A stretch of DNA of 14,538 nt, taken from an uncultured Coriobacteriaceae bacterium (GTDB lineage: Bacteria; Actinomycetota; Coriobacteriia; Coriobacteriales; Eggerthellaceae). The stretch is taken from contig USAB01000043.1 of assembly GCA_900552585.1 (NCBI GenBank), positions 1 through 14,538 on the forward strand. The letters are read 5' to 3'. Shown here piece by piece: positions 7,911-13,583 of this stretch (the stretch's first letter is position 1; each line of letters begins with the position of its first letter). The notes beneath the pieces are model-generated. The model made no database searches, was not told the DNA's origin, and saw nothing but the letters and a program-made list of their open reading frames with translations. The position numbers and the translations under genes were made by a program.

Positions 7911-7934
7911 CGGACGCTTCGCGAAACGCGTCCG
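7911..7934 (+). repeat. Hairpin 2 between def and fmt
   Basis: CGGACGC (7911-7917) pairs with GCGTCCG (7928-7934) across a 10-nt loop. A third small stem, CATCC-GAC-GGATG (7975-7987), ends 21 nt before the fmt start codon and 13 nt before its AGGA ribosome site. Together they make the fmt leader strongly structured. Confidence 0.35.
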
Positions 7935-8008
7935 GTGCAGGAAGGATTGTGGAGCGGTGTGCGGAAGCGCGCCGCATCCGACGGATGAATGGAAGGCGAT
8001 AGGACGAT

Positions 8009-8965
8009 ATGAGGATCGTATTCATGGGCACCCCCCATTTTGCCGCCCAGATTCTGGAGGATCTGTGCCAGCAGCATGAGGTAGTGGGCGTTTTGACGCG
8101 CGCCGATGCGGTAAGCGGGCGCGGCAAGGAGAAGGTCCCCTGCGCGGTGAAGCAAGTTGCCTTGGCGCACGGCATCCCCGAGGCGGAGCCCGACACGCTT
8201 CGCAACCCCGCCGTGCAGCAGCTCCTGTGCGAATGGGCGCCCGATGCCGTAGTCGTGGCCGCCTATGGCAAGCTGCTTCCGCAAGAGGTGCTGGACATCC
8301 CGCGTTTCGGCTGCCTGAACGTGCATACGTCCATCCTGCCGCATTGGCGCGGTGCTGCTCCGGTGCAGCGTGCCATCCTGGCTGGCGACGAGGAAGTGGG
8401 CGTGTGCATCATGCGCATGGAGACGGGCTTGGACACCGGCGACTACTGCATTTGCCGTACCACGGAAGTGGGGGACAAAACGTACCCGGAGATCATGGAG
8501 GAATTGGCGGTCCTGGGATCGTCTGCGCTGCTGACGGCACTCGAGATGATCGAGACGGGCACGGTTCACTGGACGCACCAGCATGACAACCAGGCCACGT
8601 ATGCCCGCAAGCTGTCGAAGGGCGAGATGTTCATCGCTCCCACGCTGCCTGCCGAGACGGTTCGCCGCCGCATCCAGGCATCCAGCCATGCCCATCCCGC
8701 CCGCTGCGTCATCGCGTTCCGTTCCGTGACCGTTGTGGCGGCACGCCGGGTAACGGAGAGCTACATCATCGATAAGATGCGCCGCCTGCGGCCGGGCCGC
8801 ATCATCATGTTCGAGAAGCGCCTGTACCTGGGCTGTGCGGACGGTGCGGTGGAGCTTGTCTCCATCCGCCCCGACGGCAAGAAGACCATGGACGCGAAGG
8901 CGTTTGCCGCAGGCGTTCAGAATGTAAAGTCCGGCCTGATCACATGGGAGGCCCTGCCGCGGTAG
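8009..8965 (+). CDS. fmt: Methionyl-tRNA formyltransferase
   Basis: The enzyme transfers a formyl group from 10-formyl-tetrahydrofolate to methionyl-initiator tRNA. The protein is 318 aa, the family norm. The N-terminal Rossmann-like catalytic domain begins MRIVFMGTPHFA. The active site is N104 and H106 in CLNVHTSILPHWRGAAPVQ and D142 in ETGLDTGD, matching the N-H-D triad of E. coli Fmt (N106, H108, D144). The C-terminal OB-fold-like domain (about 205-318) binds tRNA and includes TYARKLSKGE. ATG 8009 has AGGA at 8001-8004 and GGAAGG at 7991-7996 upstream. The stop is 15 nt before the DUF218 gene, so that gene probably shares the transcript. Confidence 0.96.
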   Translation: MRIVFMGTPHFAAQILEDLCQQHEVVGVLTRADAVSGRGKEKVPCAVKQVALAHGIPEAEPDTLRNPAVQQLLCEWAPDAVVVAAYGKLLPQEVLDIPRFGCLNVHTSILPHWRGAAPVQRAILAGDEEVGVCIMRMETGLDTGDYCICRTTEVGDKTYPEIMEELAVLGSSALLTALEMIETGTVHWTHQHDNQATYARKLSKGEMFIAPTLPAETVRRRIQASSHAHPARCVIAFRSVTVVAARRVTESYIIDKMRRLRPGRIIMFEKRLYLGCADGAVELVSIRPDGKKTMDAKAFAAGVQNVKSGLITWEALPR

Positions 8966-8980
8966 CGGTGGGCGCGCCGG

Positions 8981-9907
8981 ATGATTCCGTCAGTGCCGGC
9001 CTGGTGCATGGTCGCATTCGGGCTTCTGCTCATCTACGATTGCGGGTTGCAGGTCTACCGCGTGGGACCGAGCGCCCGCAATCTTTCTTTAGCCGGCTTG
9101 GGCATTGTCGTCGGCGCCATGTGGCTGCCGACGGCCGTCGGGGCGGCTGTGCCCGGTTCCGTGCAGCTGTTCCTGACGGTTTCCGCCGTGCTGTTCCTTG
9201 CAGGGTTCTGCATCTACTTGATTGCCACGTGGCGCTGCGCGCATCTCAGGCCGCGCGGGCCGTGGATGTATACGGTCGTGCTCGGTGCCGGGTTACGGCA
9301 GGGCCGCTATCCCTCGCCGCTTCTACGCAGCCGGCTGGAGGTGGGCCGCCTTTGGTGGCATCTGCCGCTGGAAGGATTCGCTTCGCTGGACCTGGATGGC
9401 CTGACGCGCACGGCGGCGATGAGCGTGCTGCCGCATCGTCCGCAGCCCGTGATTCCCGCTGAAGGGGTAGAAGAGGCCGAACGGACGCGGTATCTGGTGG
9501 TGTGCGGCGGACAGGGACCCGATGAGCTGGTGCCCGAAGCGCATGCCATGCGCGACTACCTGATCGGGCGCGGCGTTCCCGCAGACCGCATTCTTGTCGA
9601 GAATGCCTCAAGGACGACGGCCGAGAACCTTGGGAACGCGCAGCGGCTGATGACGTCCCGCACCGCAGCCGACGGAGGATCGCCGACGGGCTGCATCATC
9701 GTCACGAGCGAGTTCCATGCGGTGCGCACGTGGCTGTGGGCGCGCCGCGCTGGCCTGGATTGCCGCGGCGTTGTGGGCAAGCCCACGCGCCCGTATTACC
9801 TGGTCGGGTCTTTAGCTCGGGACTACCTTGCACTGTTGAAGGGTTATGCGGTGCCGATAGCGGTCGTTGCAGCGGCGTTGGCGGTTGCATGCGCCCTGTT
9901 CGCCTAG
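8981..9907 (+). CDS. DUF218 / YdcF-ElyC-SanA family membrane protein
   Basis: A 308-aa protein with three N-terminal hydrophobic helices (about 5-24, 35-57, 62-85), a DUF218 domain and a C-terminal helix (about 288-307). Family signatures are VVLGAGLRQGR (99-109), VVCGGQGPDE, VPADRILVENASRTTAENL and IIVTSEFHAVR. The domain occurs in SanA, ElyC and YdcF, linked to envelope integrity in E. coli, but the enzymatic activity is not settled; the conserved polar residues suggest nucleotide or lipid-carrier binding. The frame is closed by the fmt stop at 8963-8965, which is in phase, so ATG 8981 is the first possible ATG. Its ribosome site is weak (GGTGGG, 8967-8972), so translation may depend on coupling to fmt. 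A convergent gene on the minus strand ends 30 nt beyond. Confidence 0.85.
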   Translation: MIPSVPAWCMVAFGLLLIYDCGLQVYRVGPSARNLSLAGLGIVVGAMWLPTAVGAAVPGSVQLFLTVSAVLFLAGFCIYLIATWRCAHLRPRGPWMYTVVLGAGLRQGRYPSPLLRSRLEVGRLWWHLPLEGFASLDLDGLTRTAAMSVLPHRPQPVIPAEGVEEAERTRYLVVCGGQGPDELVPEAHAMRDYLIGRGVPADRILVENASRTTAENLGNAQRLMTSRTAADGGSPTGCIIVTSEFHAVRTWLWARRAGLDCRGVVGKPTRPYYLVGSLARDYLALLKGYAVPIAVVAAALAVACALFA

Positions 9908-9908
9908 C

Positions 9909-9950
9909 GGCCGAGCGAGAGCGCAGAGGGAAGGGAATCAGCGTTCGGCC
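9909..9950. terminator. Candidate bidirectional hairpin between convergent genes
   Basis: GGCCGAGCG (9909-9917) pairs with CGTTCGGCC (9942-9950) with one G-T pair and a 24-nt loop. It overlaps the last codons of the minus-strand NYN gene. There is no T-run on either strand, so this is a weak call based mainly on position. Confidence 0.25.
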
Positions 9951-10852
9951 ACGGCGTACTTTTCGCCGTTTTCCTGCACCACGTCTACACCCTTGACGCT
10001 GGCGACGAGCTTGAAGAATTGCGAGTATCCCAAATCTTTCAACTTGAAGTTCGGAAAGTGCTCGTAGACCTTGTTCGACAGCTGGTTGATGGTGTAGTGC
10101 CCGTCGTGGTTGCGGACGCAGTCCTTGATGAATTCCTCCACCTGGTTCTTCGTGGTCTGCGCCGTATGCGCGCTGATGGAGACCGTGACGGTGTTGTTGT
10201 CTCGCACCAGCTCGAAGCGCGGCATGTCCTCGATGAAACGGGACAGGTAGCTGTATCCGTACGTGCGCACGTCGAAGTCGGGGTACTTCTTCGACAGACG
10301 GTCGCCCACCTCGGACAGCTGCGTGATGCGGCCGCGGTTCTCGTTATCGCGGATGGTCTTCGCAATCACGTGCTCGATGCTCGTGAGCGAGATGCCGCCC
10401 TGCGCCAGCTCGCCGGAGCTGGTCTTCAGGTTCTCCAGGTTCACGAAGCGCGTGCAGGCATTGCGGAATGCGCTGGGCGTCTTCTCCTCGCCCATGCCGA
10501 TGACCGTCTTGCCGGATTCCGCCAACCGGCTGGCAAGGCGGGTGAAGTCGCTGTCGCTGGAAACGATGCAGAACACGTCTACATCCTTGTTGTACAGGAT
10601 ATCCATGGCGTCGATGATGAGCGCGGAGTCCGTGGCGTTCTTGCCCGACACGTTCGCGAATTGCTGGACGGGGGAGATGGAGCGGTTCAGCAGCTCCTCG
10701 CGCCAGGAGCGCATCTCCGGGCGCGTCCAGTCGCCGTAGATTCTCTTGATGGTGGTGACGCCGACTTCCGTCAGCTCGTCCAGGATGCTGGTGATGTAGC
10801 TGGCGGAGATGTTATCGCCGTCTATGAGCAGGGCTATTTTCAAATCTTCCAT
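9938..10852 (-). CDS. NYN (PIN-like) domain protein with two LOTUS/OST-HTH domains
   Basis: A 304-aa soluble protein of the LabA/DUF88-like class. The NYN domain (about 1-142) has the metal-binding acidic set of PIN-like ribonucleases: D11 and D13 with N14 in ALLIDGDNIS, D75 and D81 in NATDSALIIDAMD, and D100 and D102 in IVSSDSDF. Two winged-helix LOTUS (OST-HTH) modules follow at about 153-222 and 234-303. They share the pattern 'xLsxxxxxxPxFxxxxxGYSxxxxF' (DRLSKKYPDFDVRTYGYSYL and KVYEHFPNFKLKDLGYSQFF). LOTUS domains bind RNA, so a role in RNA cleavage or silencing is the best guess; the substrate is unknown. On the minus strand, AAAGGA (10862-10867) lies 9 nt upstream of the ATG. The gene is divergent from the AmmeMemoRadiSam operon. 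Confidence 0.88.
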   Translation of the reverse strand: MEDLKIALLIDGDNISASYITSILDELTEVGVTTIKRIYGDWTRPEMRSWREELLNRSISPVQQFANVSGKNATDSALIIDAMDILYNKDVDVFCIVSSDSDFTRLASRLAESGKTVIGMGEEKTPSAFRNACTRFVNLENLKTSSGELAQGGISLTSIEHVIAKTIRDNENRGRITQLSEVGDRLSKKYPDFDVRTYGYSYLSRFIEDMPRFELVRDNNTVTVSISAHTAQTTKNQVEEFIKDCVRNHDGHYTINQLSNKVYEHFPNFKLKDLGYSQFFKLVASVKGVDVVQENGEKYAVAER

Positions 10853-10900
10853 ATATGCGGGTCCTTTGGAAAGGGAGGTACATACGTTTATATCTCCTCA

Positions 10901-10917
10901 ATTATAGGCGAAATCAA
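10901..10917 (-). promoter_or_regulatory. Candidate promoter of the NYN-LOTUS gene
   Basis: On the minus strand there is a perfect TATAAT (10901-10906). The hexamer 17 nt upstream, TTCGCC, is weak. TTGATT (10912-10917) could instead serve as -35 for a GATATAAA element about 17-19 nt downstream of it. The AT-rich patch 10881-10917 stands out in GC-rich surroundings, so a promoter here is likely even if the exact boxes are not. Confidence 0.45.
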
Positions 10918-10945
10918 CAGCCGGGCGAATGTCCGGGCATGTAAT

Positions 10946-10974
10946 GCCACAGGGAAAGCAGGGCGGAGTAAAAT
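10946..10974 (+). promoter_or_regulatory. Candidate promoter of the AmmeMemoRadiSam operon
   Basis: TAAAAT (10969-10974) is preceded at 17 nt by GCCACA (10946-10951), which matches the last three bases of the -35 consensus. The start would be near 10981, giving a leader of about 26 nt before ATG 11007. A short inverted repeat GGCAT-GTA-ATGCC (10936-10948) and a direct repeat CCGGGC (10921, 10933) lie just upstream and could be an operator. Confidence 0.4.
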
Positions 10975-11006
10975 AGCGGGGAACAGAGAAAAGCCAAGGA
11001 GCAATC

Positions 11007-11855
11007 ATGGGCGTTATCGCAGGGTTCGCCGTGCCGCATCCGCCGCTCATCATTCCGGCGGTCGGCCGAGGCGAGGAAAAGAAGATCCAGAAGACGATTG
11101 ATGCGTATTACGAGGTCGCGAATCGCATCAAACAGCTGGCACCGGACGTGCTGGTGGTATCCAGCCCGCATGCGCCGCTGTTCCGCGACGGATTCCACGT
11201 TGCCGTGGATCGCGAGTTCTCCGGCTCTATGGCGGATTTCCAGGCGCCACAGGAACGGGTTTCCGTCGAAGGCGATACGGAATTCGCCCGCGCCATCATT
11301 GACGCTGCCGCCGAGGCGGATATTCCCGCCGGTCCGTATGGCGGGCGCAACCTTCCGCTGGATCACGCTTCGTTCATACCGCTGTGGTTCCTCCGGCAGG
11401 TGGGCTTCAGCGCACCGATAGTGCTGATGGGGTTCTCGGGATTCCCGTTCAACGTGCATTACCGTTTCGGCCGCATCATCGCGTCCGTTGCGGACAAGCT
11501 GGATCGCCGTGTCGTATGGGTAGCAAGCGGCGATTTGTCGCATAAGCAGAAAACGGACGGCCCTTACGGCTATGTGCCCGAAGGCCCGGAATTCGACCGT
11601 CAGATCTGCGAGATATTCGCCAGCGGGGAATTGGACCGTATGGCGGATTTCGACGAATCGTTCACGGACGCGGCGGCGGAATGCGGCCTGCGGTCGTTCA
11701 TGCTCATGGCCGGCGCGCTGCAGGGAAAGCCGTTGGACGCGGAGCTGCTGAGCCATCAGGCCACGTTCGGCGTGGGCTACGGCGTGGCATCGTTCATCGT
11801 GAAGGGGCAGACCCACGGTGCGTCTGAAACGCAGGCGGAAGGAGGCAGGGCATGA
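11007..11855 (+). CDS. LigB/MEMO-like protein of the AmmeMemoRadiSam system
   Basis: A 282-aa protein of the class III extradiol dioxygenase (LigB) / MEMO superfamily. Likely metal or active-site residues are H11 in VPHPPLIIP, H55 in SSPHAPLF, H120 in LDHASFIPL, D176 and H179 in SGDLSHK, and C226 in AAECGL. A Cys together with the His set points to the MEMO-type site rather than a classical ring-cleaving dioxygenase. The N-terminus (AVPHPPLIIPAVGRGEEKKI) resembles the LigB half of the long 'AmmeMemoRadiSam system protein A' of many Firmicutes, which I recall as fused to AMMECR1; here it is a separate protein. ATG 11007 has AAGGAG at 10996-11001. It overlaps the next gene by ATGA. Biochemical activity is not established to my knowledge. 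Confidence 0.88.
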   Translation: MGVIAGFAVPHPPLIIPAVGRGEEKKIQKTIDAYYEVANRIKQLAPDVLVVSSPHAPLFRDGFHVAVDREFSGSMADFQAPQERVSVEGDTEFARAIIDAAAEADIPAGPYGGRNLPLDHASFIPLWFLRQVGFSAPIVLMGFSGFPFNVHYRFGRIIASVADKLDRRVVWVASGDLSHKQKTDGPYGYVPEGPEFDRQICEIFASGELDRMADFDESFTDAAAECGLRSFMLMAGALQGKPLDAELLSHQATFGVGYGVASFIVKGQTHGASETQAEGGRA

Positions 11856-12427
11856 GATGGCCGAATGAGGGGAAACCCGCGGGGGACAAGGCATTGAGTC
11901 CGTTCGATACGGCATTGGACCCGTATGTCGCATTGGCGCGTTACAGCTTCGTGAACTATACGCGCCTGCATGTGCATGTCGATATCCCAGACGACGTGTC
12001 GCTGCCGGACGAGATGCTGCAGCGGCGTGCCGGCACGTTCGTCTCGCTGCACAAAAACGGCGATTTGCGCGGGTGCATCGGCACGATTGCGCCCACGGAG
12101 CCGAACATCGCCCAGGAAATCATCTCGAACGCCATATCCGCATGCAGCCGCGACCCGCGGTTCCCGGAGGTGCAGGAATCCGAGCTGCCCGAGATTGTCT
12201 GCAGCGTGGATGTGCTGGGAGAAATGGAGCCGTGCGCATTCGGCGATCTGGATCCGCAGCGGTACGGCGTCATCGTCTCGAACGGCTGGCGGCGCGGCCT
12301 GCTGCTGCCGAACCTGGAAGGCGTCGACACGGCGGACATGCAGGTGGCTATTGCTCGGCGCAAGGCGGGCATCGGCAGAGACGAGCCCGTGGAGTTGGCG
12401 CGCTTCGAAGTGGTGCGTCATGAATGA
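11852..12427 (+). CDS. amrA: AMMECR1 domain protein (AmmeMemoRadiSam system protein A)
   Basis: A 191-aa single AMMECR1 domain. The hallmark LRGCIGT is at 72-78, with SRDPRFPEV (99-107) and YGVIVSNGWRRGLLLPNLEG (138-157) followed by VDT and, at 171-174, KAGI. AMMECR1 is found from archaea to humans and its biochemical role is unknown. The conserved Cys in LRGCIG is the obvious candidate functional residue. The start is firm: AAGGAGG (11839-11845) lies 6 nt before ATG 11852, which overlaps the upstream stop as ATGA. A dedicated ribosome site shows that the separation from the LigB-like protein is real and not a sequencing break. It overlaps the radical SAM gene by 8 nt. Confidence 0.95.
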   Translation: MRWPNEGKPAGDKALSPFDTALDPYVALARYSFVNYTRLHVHVDIPDDVSLPDEMLQRRAGTFVSLHKNGDLRGCIGTIAPTEPNIAQEIISNAISACSRDPRFPEVQESELPEIVCSVDVLGEMEPCAFGDLDPQRYGVIVSNGWRRGLLLPNLEGVDTADMQVAIARRKAGIGRDEPVELARFEVVRHE

Positions 12428-13334
12428 GTGCGGCTGCACGTGCTTTCCGGCGATTCGGAAGCCGCCGGATATGCGCAGGCAGCGTGTCGAGGTGCCAACG
12501 GACAACATAGCCGTCTGCCCGATATGCCCGCATCATTGCCGCCTGCATGAAGGGCAGCTGGGGTTGTGCGGCGCACGGCGTGCGGAAGACGGGGAAGTGG
12601 CGTGCGAGAGCTACGGCGAGCTGACGTCGCTGGCGTTGGACCCGATCGAGAAGAAGCCGCTTGCCCGGTTCCATCCGGGGACGAAGGTGCTGTCGCTGGG
12701 CAGTTACGGATGCAACCTGCATTGCCCGTTCTGCCAGAACTACGAAATAGCCGCTGCCGGACCGGGCGATGTGCGCACGTATTACTGGACGCCCGAGGAG
12801 ATTGTGTACAAGGCGAAGGCCCTGCGGTCGAAAGACTGCATCGGCGTTGCCTACACGTACAACGAGCCGTGTGTATCGTACGAATTCGTGTGCGATACGG
12901 CTATGCTCGCCCGTCGGCACGGCCTGGCGAACGTGCTGGTGTCGAACGGCATGATCTGCCCGGCCCCGCTTTCGCAGCTGCTGCCATACCTGGATGCGGC
13001 GAACATCGATCTCAAGGGTGGCACGCAGGAGTTCTACGACCTTGTGGGCGGCGACCTGGCCACCGTGCAGAACACCATCCGCGCGTTGTCGCTGGCAGGC
13101 GTCCATGTGGAGGTCACGACGCTGGTCATACCGGGGCTGAACGACTCTCCGGCGCAGATCGGCCGCATGGCCGAATGGATTGCGACGGTCGACCCGCATA
13201 TCGTCTACCATCTGACGCGGTTCTTCCCGTGCTACAAGATGGTCGATGCCGTCCCGACGCCGTTGCGTACGCTGCAGGAGGTGAAGGCCGCTGCGGACGG
13301 CTATTTGGAAACGGTGCTGCTGGGTAACGTGTAG
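12420..13334 (+). CDS. amrS: AmmeMemoRadiSam system radical SAM enzyme
   Basis: A 304-aa radical SAM protein, often mis-annotated as pyruvate formate-lyase activating enzyme. The CxxxCxxC iron-sulfur motif is C98-NLH-C102-PF-C105. An additional N-terminal cysteine set, C33-PI-C36-PHH-C40 with C50 (GLCGAR), is typical of this subfamily. Later SAM-site elements include VAYTYNEPCVSYEF and AANIDLKGG. It probably modifies a protein or small molecule by radical chemistry, most plausibly together with its two operon partners; no substrate is known to me. ATG 12420 overlaps amrA by 8 nt and fits translational coupling; ATG 12471 is an alternative. If 12420 is right the protein begins with a further Cys-rich tail (MNECGCTCF). 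The frame stays open further upstream inside amrA but without similarity. Confidence 0.92.
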   Translation: MNECGCTCFPAIRKPPDMRRQRVEVPTDNIAVCPICPHHCRLHEGQLGLCGARRAEDGEVACESYGELTSLALDPIEKKPLARFHPGTKVLSLGSYGCNLHCPFCQNYEIAAAGPGDVRTYYWTPEEIVYKAKALRSKDCIGVAYTYNEPCVSYEFVCDTAMLARRHGLANVLVSNGMICPAPLSQLLPYLDAANIDLKGGTQEFYDLVGGDLATVQNTIRALSLAGVHVEVTTLVIPGLNDSPAQIGRMAEWIATVDPHIVYHLTRFFPCYKMVDAVPTPLRTLQEVKAAADGYLETVLLGNV

Positions 13335-13348
13335 CAACGGTCGGATAG

Positions 13349-13365
13349 GGCCGATATGTTCGGCC
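13349..13365 (+). repeat. Hairpin just after amrS
   Basis: GGCCGA (13349-13354) pairs with TCGGCC (13360-13365) across TATGT, 15 nt after the amrS stop. It is the first of three consecutive stem-loops. Confidence 0.5.
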
Positions 13366-13368
13366 GGG

Positions 13369-13389
13369 AAATGTGCGAACCGTACATTT
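13369..13389 (+). repeat. Second hairpin after amrS
   Basis: AAATGT (13369-13374) pairs with ACATTT (13384-13389) across a 9-nt loop. It is AT-rich, unlike its neighbours, and could also be a protein-binding dyad. Confidence 0.4.
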
Positions 13390-13394
13390 CGGGG

Positions 13395-13440
13395 GCATGC
13401 GGCCATCTGCATACGTTGCAGATGGCCGCATGCTCTTTTC
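13395..13440 (+). terminator. Strong intrinsic terminator of the AmmeMemoRadiSam operon
   Basis: A perfect 16-bp stem, GCATGCGGCCATCTGC (13395-13410) with GCAGATGGCCGCATGC (13418-13433), and a 7-nt loop ATACGTT. It is followed by TCTTTTC. It ends the amr transcript and isolates the gene at 13584. Confidence 0.9.
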
Positions 13441-13446
13441 ATCCGT

Positions 13447-13475
13447 TTGCAATTCTGGTCATTTCCTAATAATAC
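13447..13475 (+). promoter_or_regulatory. Candidate promoter for the ATPase-domain gene
   Basis: TTGCAA (13447-13452) and TAATAC (13470-13475) are 17 nt apart in an AT-rich patch right after the terminator. A second option is TATCAT at 13510-13515 (five of six -10 bases) without a good -35. A small stem CGCCC/GGGCG (13475-13490) lies between them. Confidence 0.4.
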
Positions 13476-13583
13476 GCCCTGTTGCGGGCGAATGCTCTTG
13501 CCGAACGGCTATCATAGGACTTCAGAATACGACCGTTGATTGCCGGCCATGCGTGCTTTGTGCGCCGGTTCCAAGGAGGCCCG

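Noticed and set aside
6308..8695. A 795-codon minus-strand open frame across dnaG, def and fmt
   Set aside because: It runs through three recognisable genes on the other strand, has low-complexity composition and no domain.
10019..11101. A 360-codon plus-strand open frame opposite the NYN gene
   Set aside because: It runs through the divergent promoter region into the next operon; composition is Val/Arg/Asp-rich and domain-free.
11007..11855. A classical extradiol ring-cleaving dioxygenase for aromatic degradation
   Set aside because: The neighbours are AMMECR1 and a radical SAM enzyme, no aromatic-pathway gene is present, and a Cys joins the His set as in MEMO proteins.
12420..13334. Pyruvate formate-lyase activating enzyme
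   Set aside because: There is no pyruvate formate-lyase gene nearby, and the N-terminal CPICPHHC set plus the operon partners fit the AmmeMemoRadiSam enzyme better.
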